Program-made: the position numbers and the translations under genes | Notes under the pieces: model-generated | Database searches by the model: none | The model's input: the letters and a program-made list of their open reading frames with translations, nothing else | Told to the model about the DNA's origin: nothing | From: Actinoplanes auranticolor | GTDB lineage: Bacteria; Actinomycetota; Actinomycetes; Mycobacteriales; Micromonosporaceae | Assembly: GCF_018332655.1 (NCBI RefSeq) | Contig: NZ_BOQL01000095.1 | Span: forward strand, 1-64,000 | Direction of reading: 5' to 3' | DNA length: 64,000 bases | Shown: positions 35,652 to 44,597 of the stretch, in pieces | Position numbering within the stretch: the first letter of the stretch is position 1 | Layout of the letters: each line of letters opens with the position of its first letter

Positions 35652-38156
35652 ATGACCACACCCCGGACAGCGCGGCGGGCCGTCACCGCCGCCGCCGTCA
35701 CCCTTCTCGCCATCGGCACCGCCGGTGCCGCCGGCGCCGGACCCGCCGGCGCCGCCGAACCGCAGTGGCACAAGGGCATCCCGCCGATCGCCACCCCCTG
35801 GACCGCGCAGGTCGGACCGCAGAACGCCCTGCCGGAGTACCCCCGCCCGCAGCTGGTCCGCAGCAAGTGGCAGAACCTCAACGGCGTCTGGCAGTTCGGC
35901 AAGGCGGCGGCCGGCCAGGCCCCGCCCGTCGGCCAGGACCTGGCGGAGCGGGTGCTGGTGCCGTACCCGATCGAGTCCGCGCTGTCCGGGATCCAGCGCC
36001 ACGAGGACCGGATGTTCTACCGCCGTACGTTCACCGTGCCCGCCGGCTGGCAGGTCGGGCAGGGACAGCGGCTGGTGCTGCACTTCGGAGCGGTCGACTA
36101 CGACGCCAAGGTGTGGGTGAACGGCACCGAGGTCGCCACCCACCGCGGCGGCTACGACAAGTTCGACGTGGACGTCACCGCCGCGCTGAAGGGGACCGGC
36201 CCGCAGGAGCTCATCGTCTGGGCCGAGGACCTCACCGACGCCACCGGCCAGCCGATCGGCAAGCAGCGCCGGGTCTCCGACCGCGGCATCTTCTACCAGG
36301 GCAGCTCCGGCATCTGGCGCACGGTGTGGATGGAGCCGGTCGCCGACTCCAGCGTCTCCGGCCTGATCATGACGCCGGACCTGGCGGCCTCGGCGCTCAA
36401 GCTCACGGCCGAGACCGTGCGGGGCGAGGGCCTGACGGTCCAGGCCGTCGCCAAGGCCGGCGGCAAGGTGGTCGGCAAGGTCACCGGCGCCGCGGGTACG
36501 CAGCTGAGCCTGCCCGTCCCCCGGGCCAAGCTCTGGTCGCCCGACAACCCGTACCTGTACGACCTCGAAGTCACGCTGCTGAACGGGCGCCGCACCGTCG
36601 ACTCGGTCAAGTCGTACTTCGGCATGCGGGCCATCGGCACGAAGAAGGGCGCCGACGGCAAGCTGCGGATTGCCCTCAACGGCAAGATCCTGTTCAACAT
36701 GGCCACGCTGGACCAGGGCTTCTGGCCCGACGGCCTGAACACCGCGCCCACCGACGCCGGGCTGAAGTTCGACCTCCAGCAGCACAAGGAGATGGGCTTC
36801 AACGCCGTCCGCAAGCACATCAAAGTCGAGCCCGACCGCTGGTTCTACTGGGCCGACAAGCTGGGCCTGTTGGTCTGGCAGGACATGCCGTCGGCCAACA
36901 CCGGGCCGATCCCGCCGGAGTGGCGCGAGCAGTTCGAGGCCGAGCTGCACGAGATGATCCGTGAGCACCGCAGCTGGACCTCGGTGATCGCCTGGGTGCC
37001 GTTCAACGAGGGCTGGGGCGAGTGGGACCGCGAGGCCACCGGCCGCATCGCCGAGGACGTCAAGAAGCAGGATCCGAGCCGGCTGGTCAACGCGCACAGC
37101 GGCGTGAACTGCTGCAACTCCAAGGGCGACTCCGGCAAGGGCGACGTCATCGACTTCCACCAGTACCTCGGCCCGGCCTCCCCGGCGCCGGACGAGAACC
37201 GGGTGTCGATCGACGGCGAGCACGGCGGCTACGGCCTCAAGACCTCCAACCACATGTGGTTCGGCGACGGCCAGGCGTACGAGATGACGCCGGACTCCGC
37301 CACGCTGACCCGCAAGTACGTGGAGAACCAGCGGGCCGTGCTCACCTCGGCGCGCTCCTGCGGGATCAGCGCGGCGATCTACACCCAGATCACCGACGTC
37401 GAGGGCGAGCTCAACGGCTTCTGGACCTACGACCGGCAGGTCGCCAAGATGGACTTCCGGCAGGTCCGCGCGATCAACCGGGAGATCATCGCCAAGGCCG
37501 ACGGCACCCCGGGCGACACCCCGCAGCCGGGCCCGGGCACGCCCGGTCTGACCGGCGTCGCGTTCTACCCGCTGGACGGCAACACCGAGGACGCCGCGGG
37601 CGACCACGACGCCACTCTGGTCGGTGACCCCGGCTATGTGGACGCCAAGAAGGGCCAGGGCGTCGACCTCAACGGCTCCAGCCAGTTCATCGACACCGGG
37701 GCACCGGTGCTGAACACGGCGTCGGACTACACCGCCTCCGCCTGGGTGAAGCTCGACAAGGCCGACGGCGTGTTCCAGACCATCGTCAGCCAGGACGGCG
37801 CCAGCGTCAGCGACTTCTTCCTGCAGTACTCGGGGGCCGACCAGCGGTTCGCGATGAGCTTCGCCGGTGTCCGGGCGCTGGGCCCGGCCAAGCCGGAGGT
37901 CGGCCGCTGGTACCACCTCACCGGCGTACGGGACACCGTGCGCGGTGAGCTGCGGCTGTACGTCGACGGTGAGCTCGCCGGCCGGACCGGTGCCTGCCTG
38001 CCGCAGGCGGCACCGACCGGCAACACGGTGATCGGCCGCGGCAAGTACGGCGGCAACCCGGTCGACTACCTGGACGGCACGGTCGACCAGGTGCACCTGT
38101 ACGACCGGGCCCTGTCCGCGGCGGAGATCAAGGACCTGTACGCCTCGGGCAACTAG
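35652..38156 (+). CDS. Secreted glycoside hydrolase family 2 enzyme with C-terminal LamG domain
   Basis: An 834-residue exported enzyme. A signal peptide covers about residues 1-35 (RAVTAAAVTLLAIGTAGA... ending near GPAGAA). The GH2 sugar-binding jelly roll follows (VRSKWQNLNGVWQFGKAA, VDYDAKVWVNGTEVATHRGG), then the Ig-like domain and TIM barrel. The general acid/base Glu is in VPFNEGWGEWD; IDGEHGGYG probably holds the nucleophile. Residues about 635-834 form a LamG/concanavalin-like domain (VAFYPLDGNTEDAAGDHDAT, YTASAWVKLDKADG) likely to bind polysaccharide. The activity may be beta-galactosidase, glucuronidase or mannosidase. ATG 35652 fits the signal peptide; the frame is open further upstream. 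Confidence 0.92.
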   Translation: MTTPRTARRAVTAAAVTLLAIGTAGAAGAGPAGAAEPQWHKGIPPIATPWTAQVGPQNALPEYPRPQLVRSKWQNLNGVWQFGKAAAGQAPPVGQDLAERVLVPYPIESALSGIQRHEDRMFYRRTFTVPAGWQVGQGQRLVLHFGAVDYDAKVWVNGTEVATHRGGYDKFDVDVTAALKGTGPQELIVWAEDLTDATGQPIGKQRRVSDRGIFYQGSSGIWRTVWMEPVADSSVSGLIMTPDLAASALKLTAETVRGEGLTVQAVAKAGGKVVGKVTGAAGTQLSLPVPRAKLWSPDNPYLYDLEVTLLNGRRTVDSVKSYFGMRAIGTKKGADGKLRIALNGKILFNMATLDQGFWPDGLNTAPTDAGLKFDLQQHKEMGFNAVRKHIKVEPDRWFYWADKLGLLVWQDMPSANTGPIPPEWREQFEAELHEMIREHRSWTSVIAWVPFNEGWGEWDREATGRIAEDVKKQDPSRLVNAHSGVNCCNSKGDSGKGDVIDFHQYLGPASPAPDENRVSIDGEHGGYGLKTSNHMWFGDGQAYEMTPDSATLTRKYVENQRAVLTSARSCGISAAIYTQITDVEGELNGFWTYDRQVAKMDFRQVRAINREIIAKADGTPGDTPQPGPGTPGLTGVAFYPLDGNTEDAAGDHDATLVGDPGYVDAKKGQGVDLNGSSQFIDTGAPVLNTASDYTASAWVKLDKADGVFQTIVSQDGASVSDFFLQYSGADQRFAMSFAGVRALGPAKPEVGRWYHLTGVRDTVRGELRLYVDGELAGRTGACLPQAAPTGNTVIGRGKYGGNPVDYLDGTVDQVHLYDRALSAAEIKDLYASGN

Positions 38157-38167
38157 CAACGGTGCGA

Positions 38168-38196
38168 GCGGCGGGCTCCCCCCGGGGGCCCGCCGC
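38168..38196. terminator. Strong GC hairpin between convergent genes
   Basis: GCGGCGGGC (38168-38176) pairs perfectly with GCCCGCCGC (38188-38196), with further C/G pairing inside. It lies between the stop of the GH2 gene and the stop of the convergent anti-sigma-like gene, so it can serve both. Confidence 0.75.
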
Positions 38197-38199
38197 CTG

Positions 38200-39027
38200 C
38201 TATCTGGTCCAGGGATCAGCGGGCAGGCACCGCGGGCCGGGCCCGTCGTAGATCACCGTGCCGGCCGGGTCGGTGTAGCAGTGCGGGAACTGCTCCGAAT
38301 GCTGGAAGAGCCGCCGCCGGTCGATCTCCCGGCCGGCCGCGTCGTAGCTCACCAGCTCTGCGTCCTTGCGCACGTCGTCCGTCCGCGAGATCAGCCCGAA
38401 CGCCCCGGCGCGCAGCCGGGCCGTCGTCGTCCGTCCGGTGCCGTGCTCCAGGACCAGTCGGTCCACCCGGGCGCTCACCCGCCCGAGCACCGAGACCGAG
38501 CCCCCGTCGGCTTCCGTCGACGACAGACTCAGGCGCTGCACCGGGCCGGGCAGCCAGCCGCGGTGCGGCCAGCGTTCGCCCCCGACGCTGCCCGACGACG
38601 GCTTGCCGGAGTCCAGCCGCAGATCGCAGCTCAGGTGTCCGGTGCGGTTGAGCCACAGCACCTGGATCCACGAGCCCCGGCGGGCCGCGATCGAGACGTC
38701 CGCCGGTGACACCGGCACGAACTCCGGCTCCGGCGCTCCGTCGTCACGGGGGGCCGTCATCTCCAGGCAGTACTGCACCGCCCGGCGCAGGGACGGATCC
38801 AGCTCGGCCGGGCTCATCGCCAGGATCCGGGTGCGGTCCTCATGCCGTACCTGTGAAGTCACGGCGACCGCCGCGACCAGGGTGAGCACCGCCGCGGCCG
38901 CGACCAGCAGCCGCCGGGAGATCCGCGGGCGCGGGCCGCGGGCCGTCGCGAGCAGCTCCGCGCGCATCCGCGCGGCCCGGGCCGGCGGCAGGTCCCGGTC
39001 GGCGGGCGGTTCGATCAGGTCGGTCAT
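38200..39027 (-). CDS. Membrane-anchored protein paired with ECF sigma factor (probable anti-sigma)
   Basis: A 275-residue protein. A short cytoplasmic N-terminus (ARMRAELLATARGPRPRISR) is followed by one membrane span (LLVAAAAVLTLVAAVAVTSQ, about 40-60) and an extracytoplasmic domain with paired cysteines (QYCLEM, LSCDLRLD, PHCYTDPAG). ATG 39027 overlaps the sigma gene stop (ATGA) and AAGGAGGACC precedes it. Topology and coupling are those of anti-sigma or CU044_5270-like proteins, but the N-terminus lacks a recognisable zinc anti-sigma motif, so the role is inferred from context. Confidence 0.8.
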   Translation of the reverse strand: MTDLIEPPADRDLPPARAARMRAELLATARGPRPRISRRLLVAAAAVLTLVAAVAVTSQVRHEDRTRILAMSPAELDPSLRRAVQYCLEMTAPRDDGAPEPEFVPVSPADVSIAARRGSWIQVLWLNRTGHLSCDLRLDSGKPSSGSVGGERWPHRGWLPGPVQRLSLSSTEADGGSVSVLGRVSARVDRLVLEHGTGRTTTARLRAGAFGLISRTDDVRKDAELVSYDAAGREIDRRRLFQHSEQFPHCYTDPAGTVIYDGPGPRCLPADPWTR

Positions 39028-39596
39028 CGTTGGTCCTCCTTGACGGCGGGGCCGAGCAGAGCGGCGAGCCGGGCGCGGGCCCGACTCACCCGGGAGCGGA
39101 CCGCGACCTCGGTGACGCCCAGGGCGGCGGCGGCCTCGGCGTAGCCGACGCCGGACCACAGGCACAGCGCGACGGCCTCGCGTTCCGCTCGCGGCAGCCG
39201 TCGCACGGCTCTGAGGATCCGGCCCATCGCGCGCTCGTCGTCGAGGCGGCCGGCGACGTCGTCGGCCGGGTCGGGACCGTGCTCCACGGGTACGCGCCCG
39301 AGCAGCGCCCGCCGCCGCCGGGCCGAGCGCCACTCGGTCCGCACGTGGTTGCCGGCCACCACCAGCAGCCACGGCAGCGCGGTCCCGTGGGTGAGCCGGA
39401 CCTCCCCGCGCCTGCGCCACGCGACCAGGAACGTCGCCTGGGTGACGTCCTCGGCGACACTCCACGATCCGCTGAGCCGGAAGGCGTGGTTGTAGACGGC
39501 CCGGGAGTGCCGGTCGAACAGCGTCCCGAAGGCGGTCTCGTCGCCGGCGGCCACCGCGGCCACCAGGTCCCGATCGGGCGGGCCGGTCTGCGTCAT
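39024..39596 (-). CDS. ECF-type RNA polymerase sigma factor
   Basis: A 190-residue sigma factor. Region 2 (about 12-90) includes FGTLFDRHSRAVYNHAFRLS, AEDVTQATFLVAWRRR and LPWLLVVAGNHVR. Region 4 (about 125-180) includes LPRAEREAVALCLWSGVGYA and LGVTEVAVRSRVSRARARLA. I start at ATG 39596; GTG 39599 is adjacent. It is coupled to a membrane protein that probably restrains it. No target promoter motif could be verified. Confidence 0.93.
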   Translation of the reverse strand: MTQTGPPDRDLVAAVAAGDETAFGTLFDRHSRAVYNHAFRLSGSWSVAEDVTQATFLVAWRRRGEVRLTHGTALPWLLVVAGNHVRTEWRSARRRRALLGRVPVEHGPDPADDVAGRLDDERAMGRILRAVRRLPRAEREAVALCLWSGVGYAEAAAALGVTEVAVRSRVSRARARLAALLGPAVKEDQR

Positions 39597-39698
39597 CACA
39601 CCCCAGCTGTGTCCGGCGGGGCGCTATTTGTTGCAGCAATTTTCCCGCGGGTCGATGATGAGCCTCGATAGATCATTCCCAGGTCAGGGAGGCGCCGC

Positions 39699-41090
39699 AT
39701 GCTGTCCGCGCTAGACCGTCATCATTCCGTGGCGCCGCCCGGGTTCAGCCGCTGGCTGATCCCCCCGGCCGCGCTCTCCGTGCACCTGTGCATCGGCCAG
39801 GTGTACGCGACCAGCGTCTACAAGAACTCGTTCGTCTCGCACTTCGACGCCAGTGCGACGTCGGTGGGCATCATCTTCAGTATCGCCATCGTCATGCTCG
39901 GCCTGTCCGCGGCCGTCGGCGGCACCTGGGTCGAGGCGAACGGCCCGCGCAAGGCGATGTTCGTCTCGGCCTGCTTCTGGGCCGCCGGCTTCCTGCTCGG
40001 TGCGCTCGGCATCAGCACCGAACAACTGTGGCTGGTCTACCTCGGCTACGGCGTGCTCGGCGGCATCGGGCTCGGCATCGGCTACATCTCGCCGGTCTCG
40101 ACGCTGATCAAGTGGTTCCCGGACCGTCCGGGCCTGGCCACCGGCCTGGCGATCATGGGCTTCGGCGGGGGCGCGCTGATCGCCAGCCCGCTGTCGCGGC
40201 AGCTGCTGTCGTTCTACGACTCCGGCTACGACCCCAACGTGTCGACCTCGGTGGCCGGCGGTGGCGCCCTCGTGGCGCTCTTCCTGACCCTGGGCATCGG
40301 CTACTTCGTGGTGATGATGTTCGGGGTCGTGAACATGCGCGTACCGGCCGAGGGCTGGGTGCCCGACGGCTGGGATCCGGCCTCGGTCAAGGAGAAGCCG
40401 CTGGTCACCACGGCCAGTGTGTCGGCGGCCAACTCGATCAGGACCCGGGCGTTCTGGCTGCTCTGGATCGTGCTGTTCTGCAACGTCACCGCCGGCATCG
40501 GCATCCTGGAGCAGGCCAGCCCGATGATCCAGGACTTCTTCCGGGACTCCGGCGGCACGTCCGCCGTCGCGGTGGCCGCGGCAGCCGGCTTCGTCGGAGT
40601 GCTCTCGCTGTTCAACATGGCCGGCCGGTTCGTCTGGTCGTCGACCTCCGACCTGATCGGGCGCAAGCGGATCTACCTGGTCTATCTGGGCGTCGGCATG
40701 ATCCTGTACGCGCTGCTGGCCTCGGTCGGGCACGTCGCCGTGGGCCTGTTCGTGCTGCTCGCCGGCGTGATCCTGTCGTTCTACGGCGGCGGCTTCGCCA
40801 CGGTGCCCGCGTACCTGCGGGACCTGTTCGGCACGTACCAGGTCGGCGCGATCCACGGCCGGCTGCTGACCGCCTGGTCGGCCGCGGGGGTGGCGGGCCC
40901 GTTGATCGTCAACGGCTTCCTGGACGCCCAGGGCAAGCCGGGCACGCTCACCGCGTCCGCGTACCAGCCGGCGCTGTTCACCATGGTCGGCGTGCTGGCC
41001 GTCGGGTTCATCGCGAACCTGCTGGTGCAGCCGGTGCCGGAGCGGTTCCACGAGCCGCGCAGCGAGGAGAAGAAGGAGGCTGTGGCATGA
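39699..41090 (+). CDS. OFA-type MFS transporter (oxalate/formate antiporter family)
   Basis: A 463-residue MFS protein with 12 predicted spans. It has the OFA pattern: SRWLIPPAALSVHLCIGQVY at the N-terminus, GYGVLGGIGLGIGYISPVST, LIKWFPDRPGLATGLAIMGFG and GGGFATVPAYLRDLFGTYQV. Family members exchange small carboxylates such as oxalate and formate; the actual substrate is unknown. The stop overlaps the start of a 35-residue membrane protein (ATGA), a partner seen with OFA transporters. Confidence 0.93.
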   Translation: MLSALDRHHSVAPPGFSRWLIPPAALSVHLCIGQVYATSVYKNSFVSHFDASATSVGIIFSIAIVMLGLSAAVGGTWVEANGPRKAMFVSACFWAAGFLLGALGISTEQLWLVYLGYGVLGGIGLGIGYISPVSTLIKWFPDRPGLATGLAIMGFGGGALIASPLSRQLLSFYDSGYDPNVSTSVAGGGALVALFLTLGIGYFVVMMFGVVNMRVPAEGWVPDGWDPASVKEKPLVTTASVSAANSIRTRAFWLLWIVLFCNVTAGIGILEQASPMIQDFFRDSGGTSAVAVAAAAGFVGVLSLFNMAGRFVWSSTSDLIGRKRIYLVYLGVGMILYALLASVGHVAVGLFVLLAGVILSFYGGGFATVPAYLRDLFGTYQVGAIHGRLLTAWSAAGVAGPLIVNGFLDAQGKPGTLTASAYQPALFTMVGVLAVGFIANLLVQPVPERFHEPRSEEKKEAVA

Positions 41091-41194
41091 AGACGTCGAA
41101 CGTACGGCTGGCCCTGTCCTGGGCGCTGGTCGTGGTGCTGCTCGGCTACGGCGTGGTGCAGACCGCGATCACCGCGGCGAAGCTGTTCCAGTAG
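41087..41194 (+). CDS. MFS transporter small subunit (35 residues)
   Basis: A 35-residue single-span protein, MKTSNVRLALSWALVVVLLG followed by YGVVQTAITAAKLFQ. Its ATG overlaps the OFA transporter stop (ATGA), and GAGAAGAAGGAGG lies a few bases upstream as ribosome site. Very small single-span proteins in this position are known beside OFA carriers and are thought to be transporter subunits. The 3' end overlaps the convergent membrane-protein gene by 26 nt. Confidence 0.8.
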   Translation: MKTSNVRLALSWALVVVLLGYGVVQTAITAAKLFQ

Positions 41195-41729
41195 GCAATG
41201 CGGGTGGCTGCCGCCGCGCGGCGGCAGCCACCCGCCAGCGGTCCAGGACCGGCTCCACGGCCAGGGCTGCGAGCACCGCCGCGGCGGCCGCGGCGAGCAC
41301 CGGGTAGCCGGCACCGGCGCGGGCGGCGAGCACGAGTCCCGCCACCGCGACGAACGGCCGGGCGAAGGTGAACGGGCCGAGGATCAGCGCGGTGGCCAGG
41401 AACCGCCGGCGCCAGCCCAGTACCACGTAAGCCACCAGCGCGGCCAGCACGGTGGCCCCGAAGGGCAGATAGAGCAGAAGCATCGCCCGCCCGGCGACCA
41501 GGTAGTCGTCCCAGTGCGGCGGGTGGACGAGCACGTCGGCCAGCACCAGCACGGCCACCGGGCCGAGCAGCAGGGCCGCCGTGGCCAGGCCGCGCAGGTG
41601 CGCCCGGACGTCCTCGCGGCGGTGCCGGATCAGGCCGGTCCGCCCGCACGAGGACCGGAAGCCGGCGAACGCCCCGTCCAGCGCCGCGAGCACGACCAGC
41701 GTCACCGGCACCCACCACCCCGCGGTCAC
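41169..41729 (-). CDS. Small polytopic membrane protein of unknown function
   Basis: A 186-residue protein with about five or six hydrophobic segments (WWVPVTLVVLAALDGAFAGF, LATAALLLGPVAVLVLADVL, LYLPFGATVLAALVAYVVLG, RPFVAVAGLVLAARAG). No family recognised. GTG 41729 overlaps the stop of the upstream methyltransferase (GTGA), so the two are translated together and probably function together, perhaps in lipid or envelope modification (inference). Open sequence upstream in the same frame belongs to the methyltransferase region and is not part of this gene. Confidence 0.75.
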   Translation of the reverse strand: MTAGWWVPVTLVVLAALDGAFAGFRSSCGRTGLIRHRREDVRAHLRGLATAALLLGPVAVLVLADVLVHPPHWDDYLVAGRAMLLLYLPFGATVLAALVAYVVLGWRRRFLATALILGPFTFARPFVAVAGLVLAARAGAGYPVLAAAAAAVLAALAVEPVLDRWRVAAAARRQPPALPTGTASPR

Positions 41730-42586
41730 GGCGCCGTCCCGGTGACCGGCCGCAGCACTTCCGACAGCCGCGGCCACCAGCGCGGCCCGTCGGTGCAGGC
41801 CGGCCGGTAGTCCGGGGCGCCGGCCCGGGCGGCGGCCAGCAGCACGGACGCCGGATGAGCGCGCCGGGCCGACAGCACCCCGTCGTGGCGGGACACCGGC
41901 TCGCGCATCCGGGCCCGGTGGAAGATCCAGGCACCCGCCGTCGTCCAGGGGCCGGGGTCGATGTCCCAGTGTGCGAATGCTGCGACACGGAGCCTGCGCT
42001 GCGCGGCGAAGAATTCCGGCAGGGCGGACGCCGTCAGGTGGTGCAGCAGGCCGGAGGAGATGACGACGGTGGTCATGCCGTCGTCCCCGGCGACCCCTGG
42101 GGCGAGCGCGTCGCCGGCAATGAACCGGCAGTCCAGCCCTTCGGCGGCGGCCAGCTCGGCAGCCCGTCCGACCAGCGCCCGGTTCAGGTCGACCCCGACC
42201 AGGTCGACGCCGGGGCCCAGTGCGTCGTACGCGGCCAGCCAGCGCACCACGTGCCCGAGCCCGCACCCCACGTCGACCACCCGGAGCGGCTCGCCGGGCC
42301 GCGCGGCACGCCACCGCAGCAGCCACTCGGCGACGCGGCGGGGCAGTTGCAGCTCCTCGCCGAGCCGCTGGAGTTCACAGTGCACCCGGATCTGCAACGC
42401 GTCGATCTCCTCGGCCACCAGCACGCCGTCGCGGACCGGCAGCCGCCGCGCCAGCCGGGCCGCCCGATCCTGACCACCGGCCGTGAGCTGGGCGATCACG
42501 GTGTCGAGACGGACCGGCAGGCGCGCGCCGGAAGCCGGATCGGTGGCCACGATCAGGTCCGTCAGCTCCTCCACGGAGATCATCAT
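41726..42586 (-). CDS. SAM-dependent methyltransferase
   Basis: About 286 residues. An N-terminal helical part (ISVEELTDLIVATDPASGAR) precedes the methyltransferase core: RVVDVGCGLGHVVRWLAAY (motif I), VGVDLNRALVGRAAEL, VVISSGLLHHLTASALPEFF. Acceptor unknown. I use ATG 42586; ATG 42643 is in frame too, but it lies inside the CebR-type palindrome and would add 19 residues of unusual composition. Overlap with the downstream membrane protein shows an operon. It is divergent from the GH6 cellulase gene and may share the operator. Confidence 0.82.
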   Translation of the reverse strand: MMISVEELTDLIVATDPASGARLPVRLDTVIAQLTAGGQDRAARLARRLPVRDGVLVAEEIDALQIRVHCELQRLGEELQLPRRVAEWLLRWRAARPGEPLRVVDVGCGLGHVVRWLAAYDALGPGVDLVGVDLNRALVGRAAELAAAEGLDCRFIAGDALAPGVAGDDGMTTVVISSGLLHHLTASALPEFFAAQRRLRVAAFAHWDIDPGPWTTAGAWIFHRARMREPVSRHDGVLSARRAHPASVLLAAARAGAPDYRPACTDGPRWWPRLSEVLRPVTGTAP

Positions 42587-42642
42587 CGGCAACGCCCCGA
42601 GAAATCCACAAAAAGTTTCGCGGCCATTACGTATTGATGTCA

Positions 42643-42656
42643 TGGGAGCGCTCCCA
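42643..42656. promoter_or_regulatory. CebR-type operator upstream of the cellulase
   Basis: TGGGAGCGCTCCCA is a perfect 14-bp palindrome (16 bp with flanking A and T). It is identical to the CebR box known from Streptomyces cellulolytic genes, where cello-oligosaccharides release the repressor. It lies 114 nt upstream of the GH6 cellulase ATG, next to an AT-richer stretch (42605-42640) that probably holds the promoters. The repressor gene is not in this window. Confidence 0.88.
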
Positions 42657-42769
42657 TAGTGTGGGCCTCACGCGGTGGTCAGCGACAGCGATCGATCCCC
42701 GCGCCGGAAGTTCGTTCCCCTCGGCACGCCTGCCCCGGGCGTCGCCATGTCTTCCAGGAGCGCTTGCGC

Positions 42770-44536
42770 ATGAGTCCACGTCCCCACACGCTGGTGCGAG
42801 GCCTGACGGCCGCCACCGCGATCACCCTCCTCACCGGCGCCGGCATAGCCGTCGCGGCGCAGCAGGCCAGCGCCGCCGCGGGTTGCCGGGTCACCTACTC
42901 GGTCAACCAGTGGAGCACCGGCTTCACCGGCAATGTCTCGGTGACCAACCTCGGCGACCCGATCTCCGGCGGCTGGAACCTGACCTGGGACTTCGCGGGC
43001 AACCAGCGGATCACCCAGGGGTGGAGCGCCACCGTCGCCCAGAGCGGGCAGCGGGTCACCGCGACCAGCCCCACCTGGGCCGGCAACCTGGGCACGAACG
43101 CGTCGGCGACGTTCGGCTTCAACGCCGACTACTCCGGCACGAACGCGACCCCGGCCACGTTCACGCTCAACGGCACCGCCTGCACGGGCGACGTCCCGAC
43201 GCCGGGCAGCCCGTCGGCCACCCCGTCGAACCCGGGCAACCCGTCGGCGACCCCGTCGACCACCCCGTCCACGCCGACCAGCCCGCCGCCCGCCGGCGCC
43301 AAGGTCGACAACCCGTACGCCGGGGCCAAGGGCTATGTGAACCCGGAGTGGAAGGCCAAGGCCGACGCCGAGCCCGGCGGCAGCCGCGTCTCCAGCAACC
43401 CGACCGCCGTCTGGCTGGACCGCATCGCGGCCATCAACGGCACCCCGGACAGCAGCTCCAACGGCAGCATGGGCCTGCGTGACCACCTGGACGAGGCTGT
43501 CTCCCAGGGCGCCGGCTACGTGCAGTTCGTCATCTACAACCTGCCCGGCCGTGACTGCTCGGCGCTCGCCTCCAACGGTGAACTCGGCGTCAACGACCTG
43601 CCGACGTACAAGAGCGACTACATCGACCCGATCGCGGCGATCCAGTCCGACCCGAAGTACGCGGGCCTGCGGATCATCAACATCATCGAGATCGACTCGC
43701 TGCCGAACCTGGTCACCAACACCAACGTCGCGACCTGCGCCACCATGAAGGCCAACGGCGGTTACGTGCAGGGTGTCGGCTACGCGCTGAACAAGCTCGG
43801 CGCGATCGGCAACGTCTACAACTACGTGGACGCGGCGCACCACGGCTGGATCGGCTGGGACACCAACTCCGGCCCGACCGCGCAGATCCTGCTCGAGGCC
43901 GCCCGCGCCTCCGGCAGTGTCAACAACGTCACCGGCTTCATCATCAACACCGCGAACTACTCGGCCCTGCGTGAGCCGTTCTTCCAGGCCAACTCGACGG
44001 TGGGCGGCCAGTCCGTGCGCCAGTCGAAGTGGGTCGACTGGAACTTCTACGTCGACGAGCTGAGCTTCGCCCAGGCGTTCCGCCAGCAGCTGGTCTCGGC
44101 CGGGTTCGCCTCGAACATCGGCATGCTGATCGACACCTCCCGCAACGGCTGGGGCGGCGCCAACCGGCCCGCCGCGGCGAGCACGTCCACCGACGTGAAC
44201 ACCTTCGTCAACGAGTCGCGCATCGACCGCCGGATCCACGCCGGCAACTGGTGCAACCAGGCCGGTGCCGGCCTGGGCGAGCGTCCCCGGGCCAACCCGG
44301 AGACCGGCATCGACGCCTACGTCTGGGTCAAGCCCCCGGGCGAGTCGGACGGCTCCAGCTCTCTGATCCCGAACAACGAGGGCAAGGGCTTCGACCGGAT
44401 GTGCGACCCGACCTACACCGGTAACGAGCGCAACGGCAACAGCATGACGGGATCGCTGCCCAACGCACCGATCTCCGGCGCCTGGTTCTCGGCTCAGTTC
44501 CGCGAGCTGATGGCCAACGCGTACCCCGCACTCTGA
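42770..44536 (+). CDS. Secreted cellulase: CBM2 plus glycoside hydrolase family 6 (cellobiohydrolase-like)
   Basis: A 588-residue exported enzyme. The signal peptide ends near AQQASA (about 36). A family 2 cellulose-binding module follows (about 38-140; VTYSVNQWSTGFTGNVSVTN, GWNLTWDF, GWSATVAQSGQRVTATSPTW, bracketed by Cys). A Pro/Thr/Ser linker (about 142-175) leads to the GH6 domain (about 185-588) with VIYNLPGRDCSALASNGE, IIEIDSLPNLVTN, NYSALREPFF and YVWVKPPGESDGSS. Loop-rich GH6 with these motifs is usually an exo-acting cellobiohydrolase. AGGAG lies 9 nt before ATG. A CebR box upstream implies induction by cello-oligosaccharides. Confidence 0.96.
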   Translation: MSPRPHTLVRGLTAATAITLLTGAGIAVAAQQASAAAGCRVTYSVNQWSTGFTGNVSVTNLGDPISGGWNLTWDFAGNQRITQGWSATVAQSGQRVTATSPTWAGNLGTNASATFGFNADYSGTNATPATFTLNGTACTGDVPTPGSPSATPSNPGNPSATPSTTPSTPTSPPPAGAKVDNPYAGAKGYVNPEWKAKADAEPGGSRVSSNPTAVWLDRIAAINGTPDSSSNGSMGLRDHLDEAVSQGAGYVQFVIYNLPGRDCSALASNGELGVNDLPTYKSDYIDPIAAIQSDPKYAGLRIINIIEIDSLPNLVTNTNVATCATMKANGGYVQGVGYALNKLGAIGNVYNYVDAAHHGWIGWDTNSGPTAQILLEAARASGSVNNVTGFIINTANYSALREPFFQANSTVGGQSVRQSKWVDWNFYVDELSFAQAFRQQLVSAGFASNIGMLIDTSRNGWGGANRPAAASTSTDVNTFVNESRIDRRIHAGNWCNQAGAGLGERPRANPETGIDAYVWVKPPGESDGSSSLIPNNEGKGFDRMCDPTYTGNERNGNSMTGSLPNAPISGAWFSAQFRELMANAYPAL

Positions 44537-44549
44537 CCCTCTCCCGATA

Positions 44550-44582
44550 CGGACGGCCCGGTTGTCACAACCGGGCCGTCCG
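44550..44582. terminator. Perfect 15-bp stem terminator after the cellulase
   Basis: CGGACGGCCCGGTTG pairs perfectly with CAACCGGGCCGTCCG around a TCA loop, 13 nt after the cellulase stop. It is one of the strongest hairpins in the window and ends 15 nt before the next ATG. Confidence 0.88.
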
Positions 44583-44597
44583 GCTCGTCCAGGGGTC

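Noticed and set aside
35505..38159. 884-codon minus-strand frame opposite the GH2 gene
   Set aside because: Repetitive V/G/A/R composition without motifs; the plus strand has a signal peptide, GH2 catalytic motifs and LamG.
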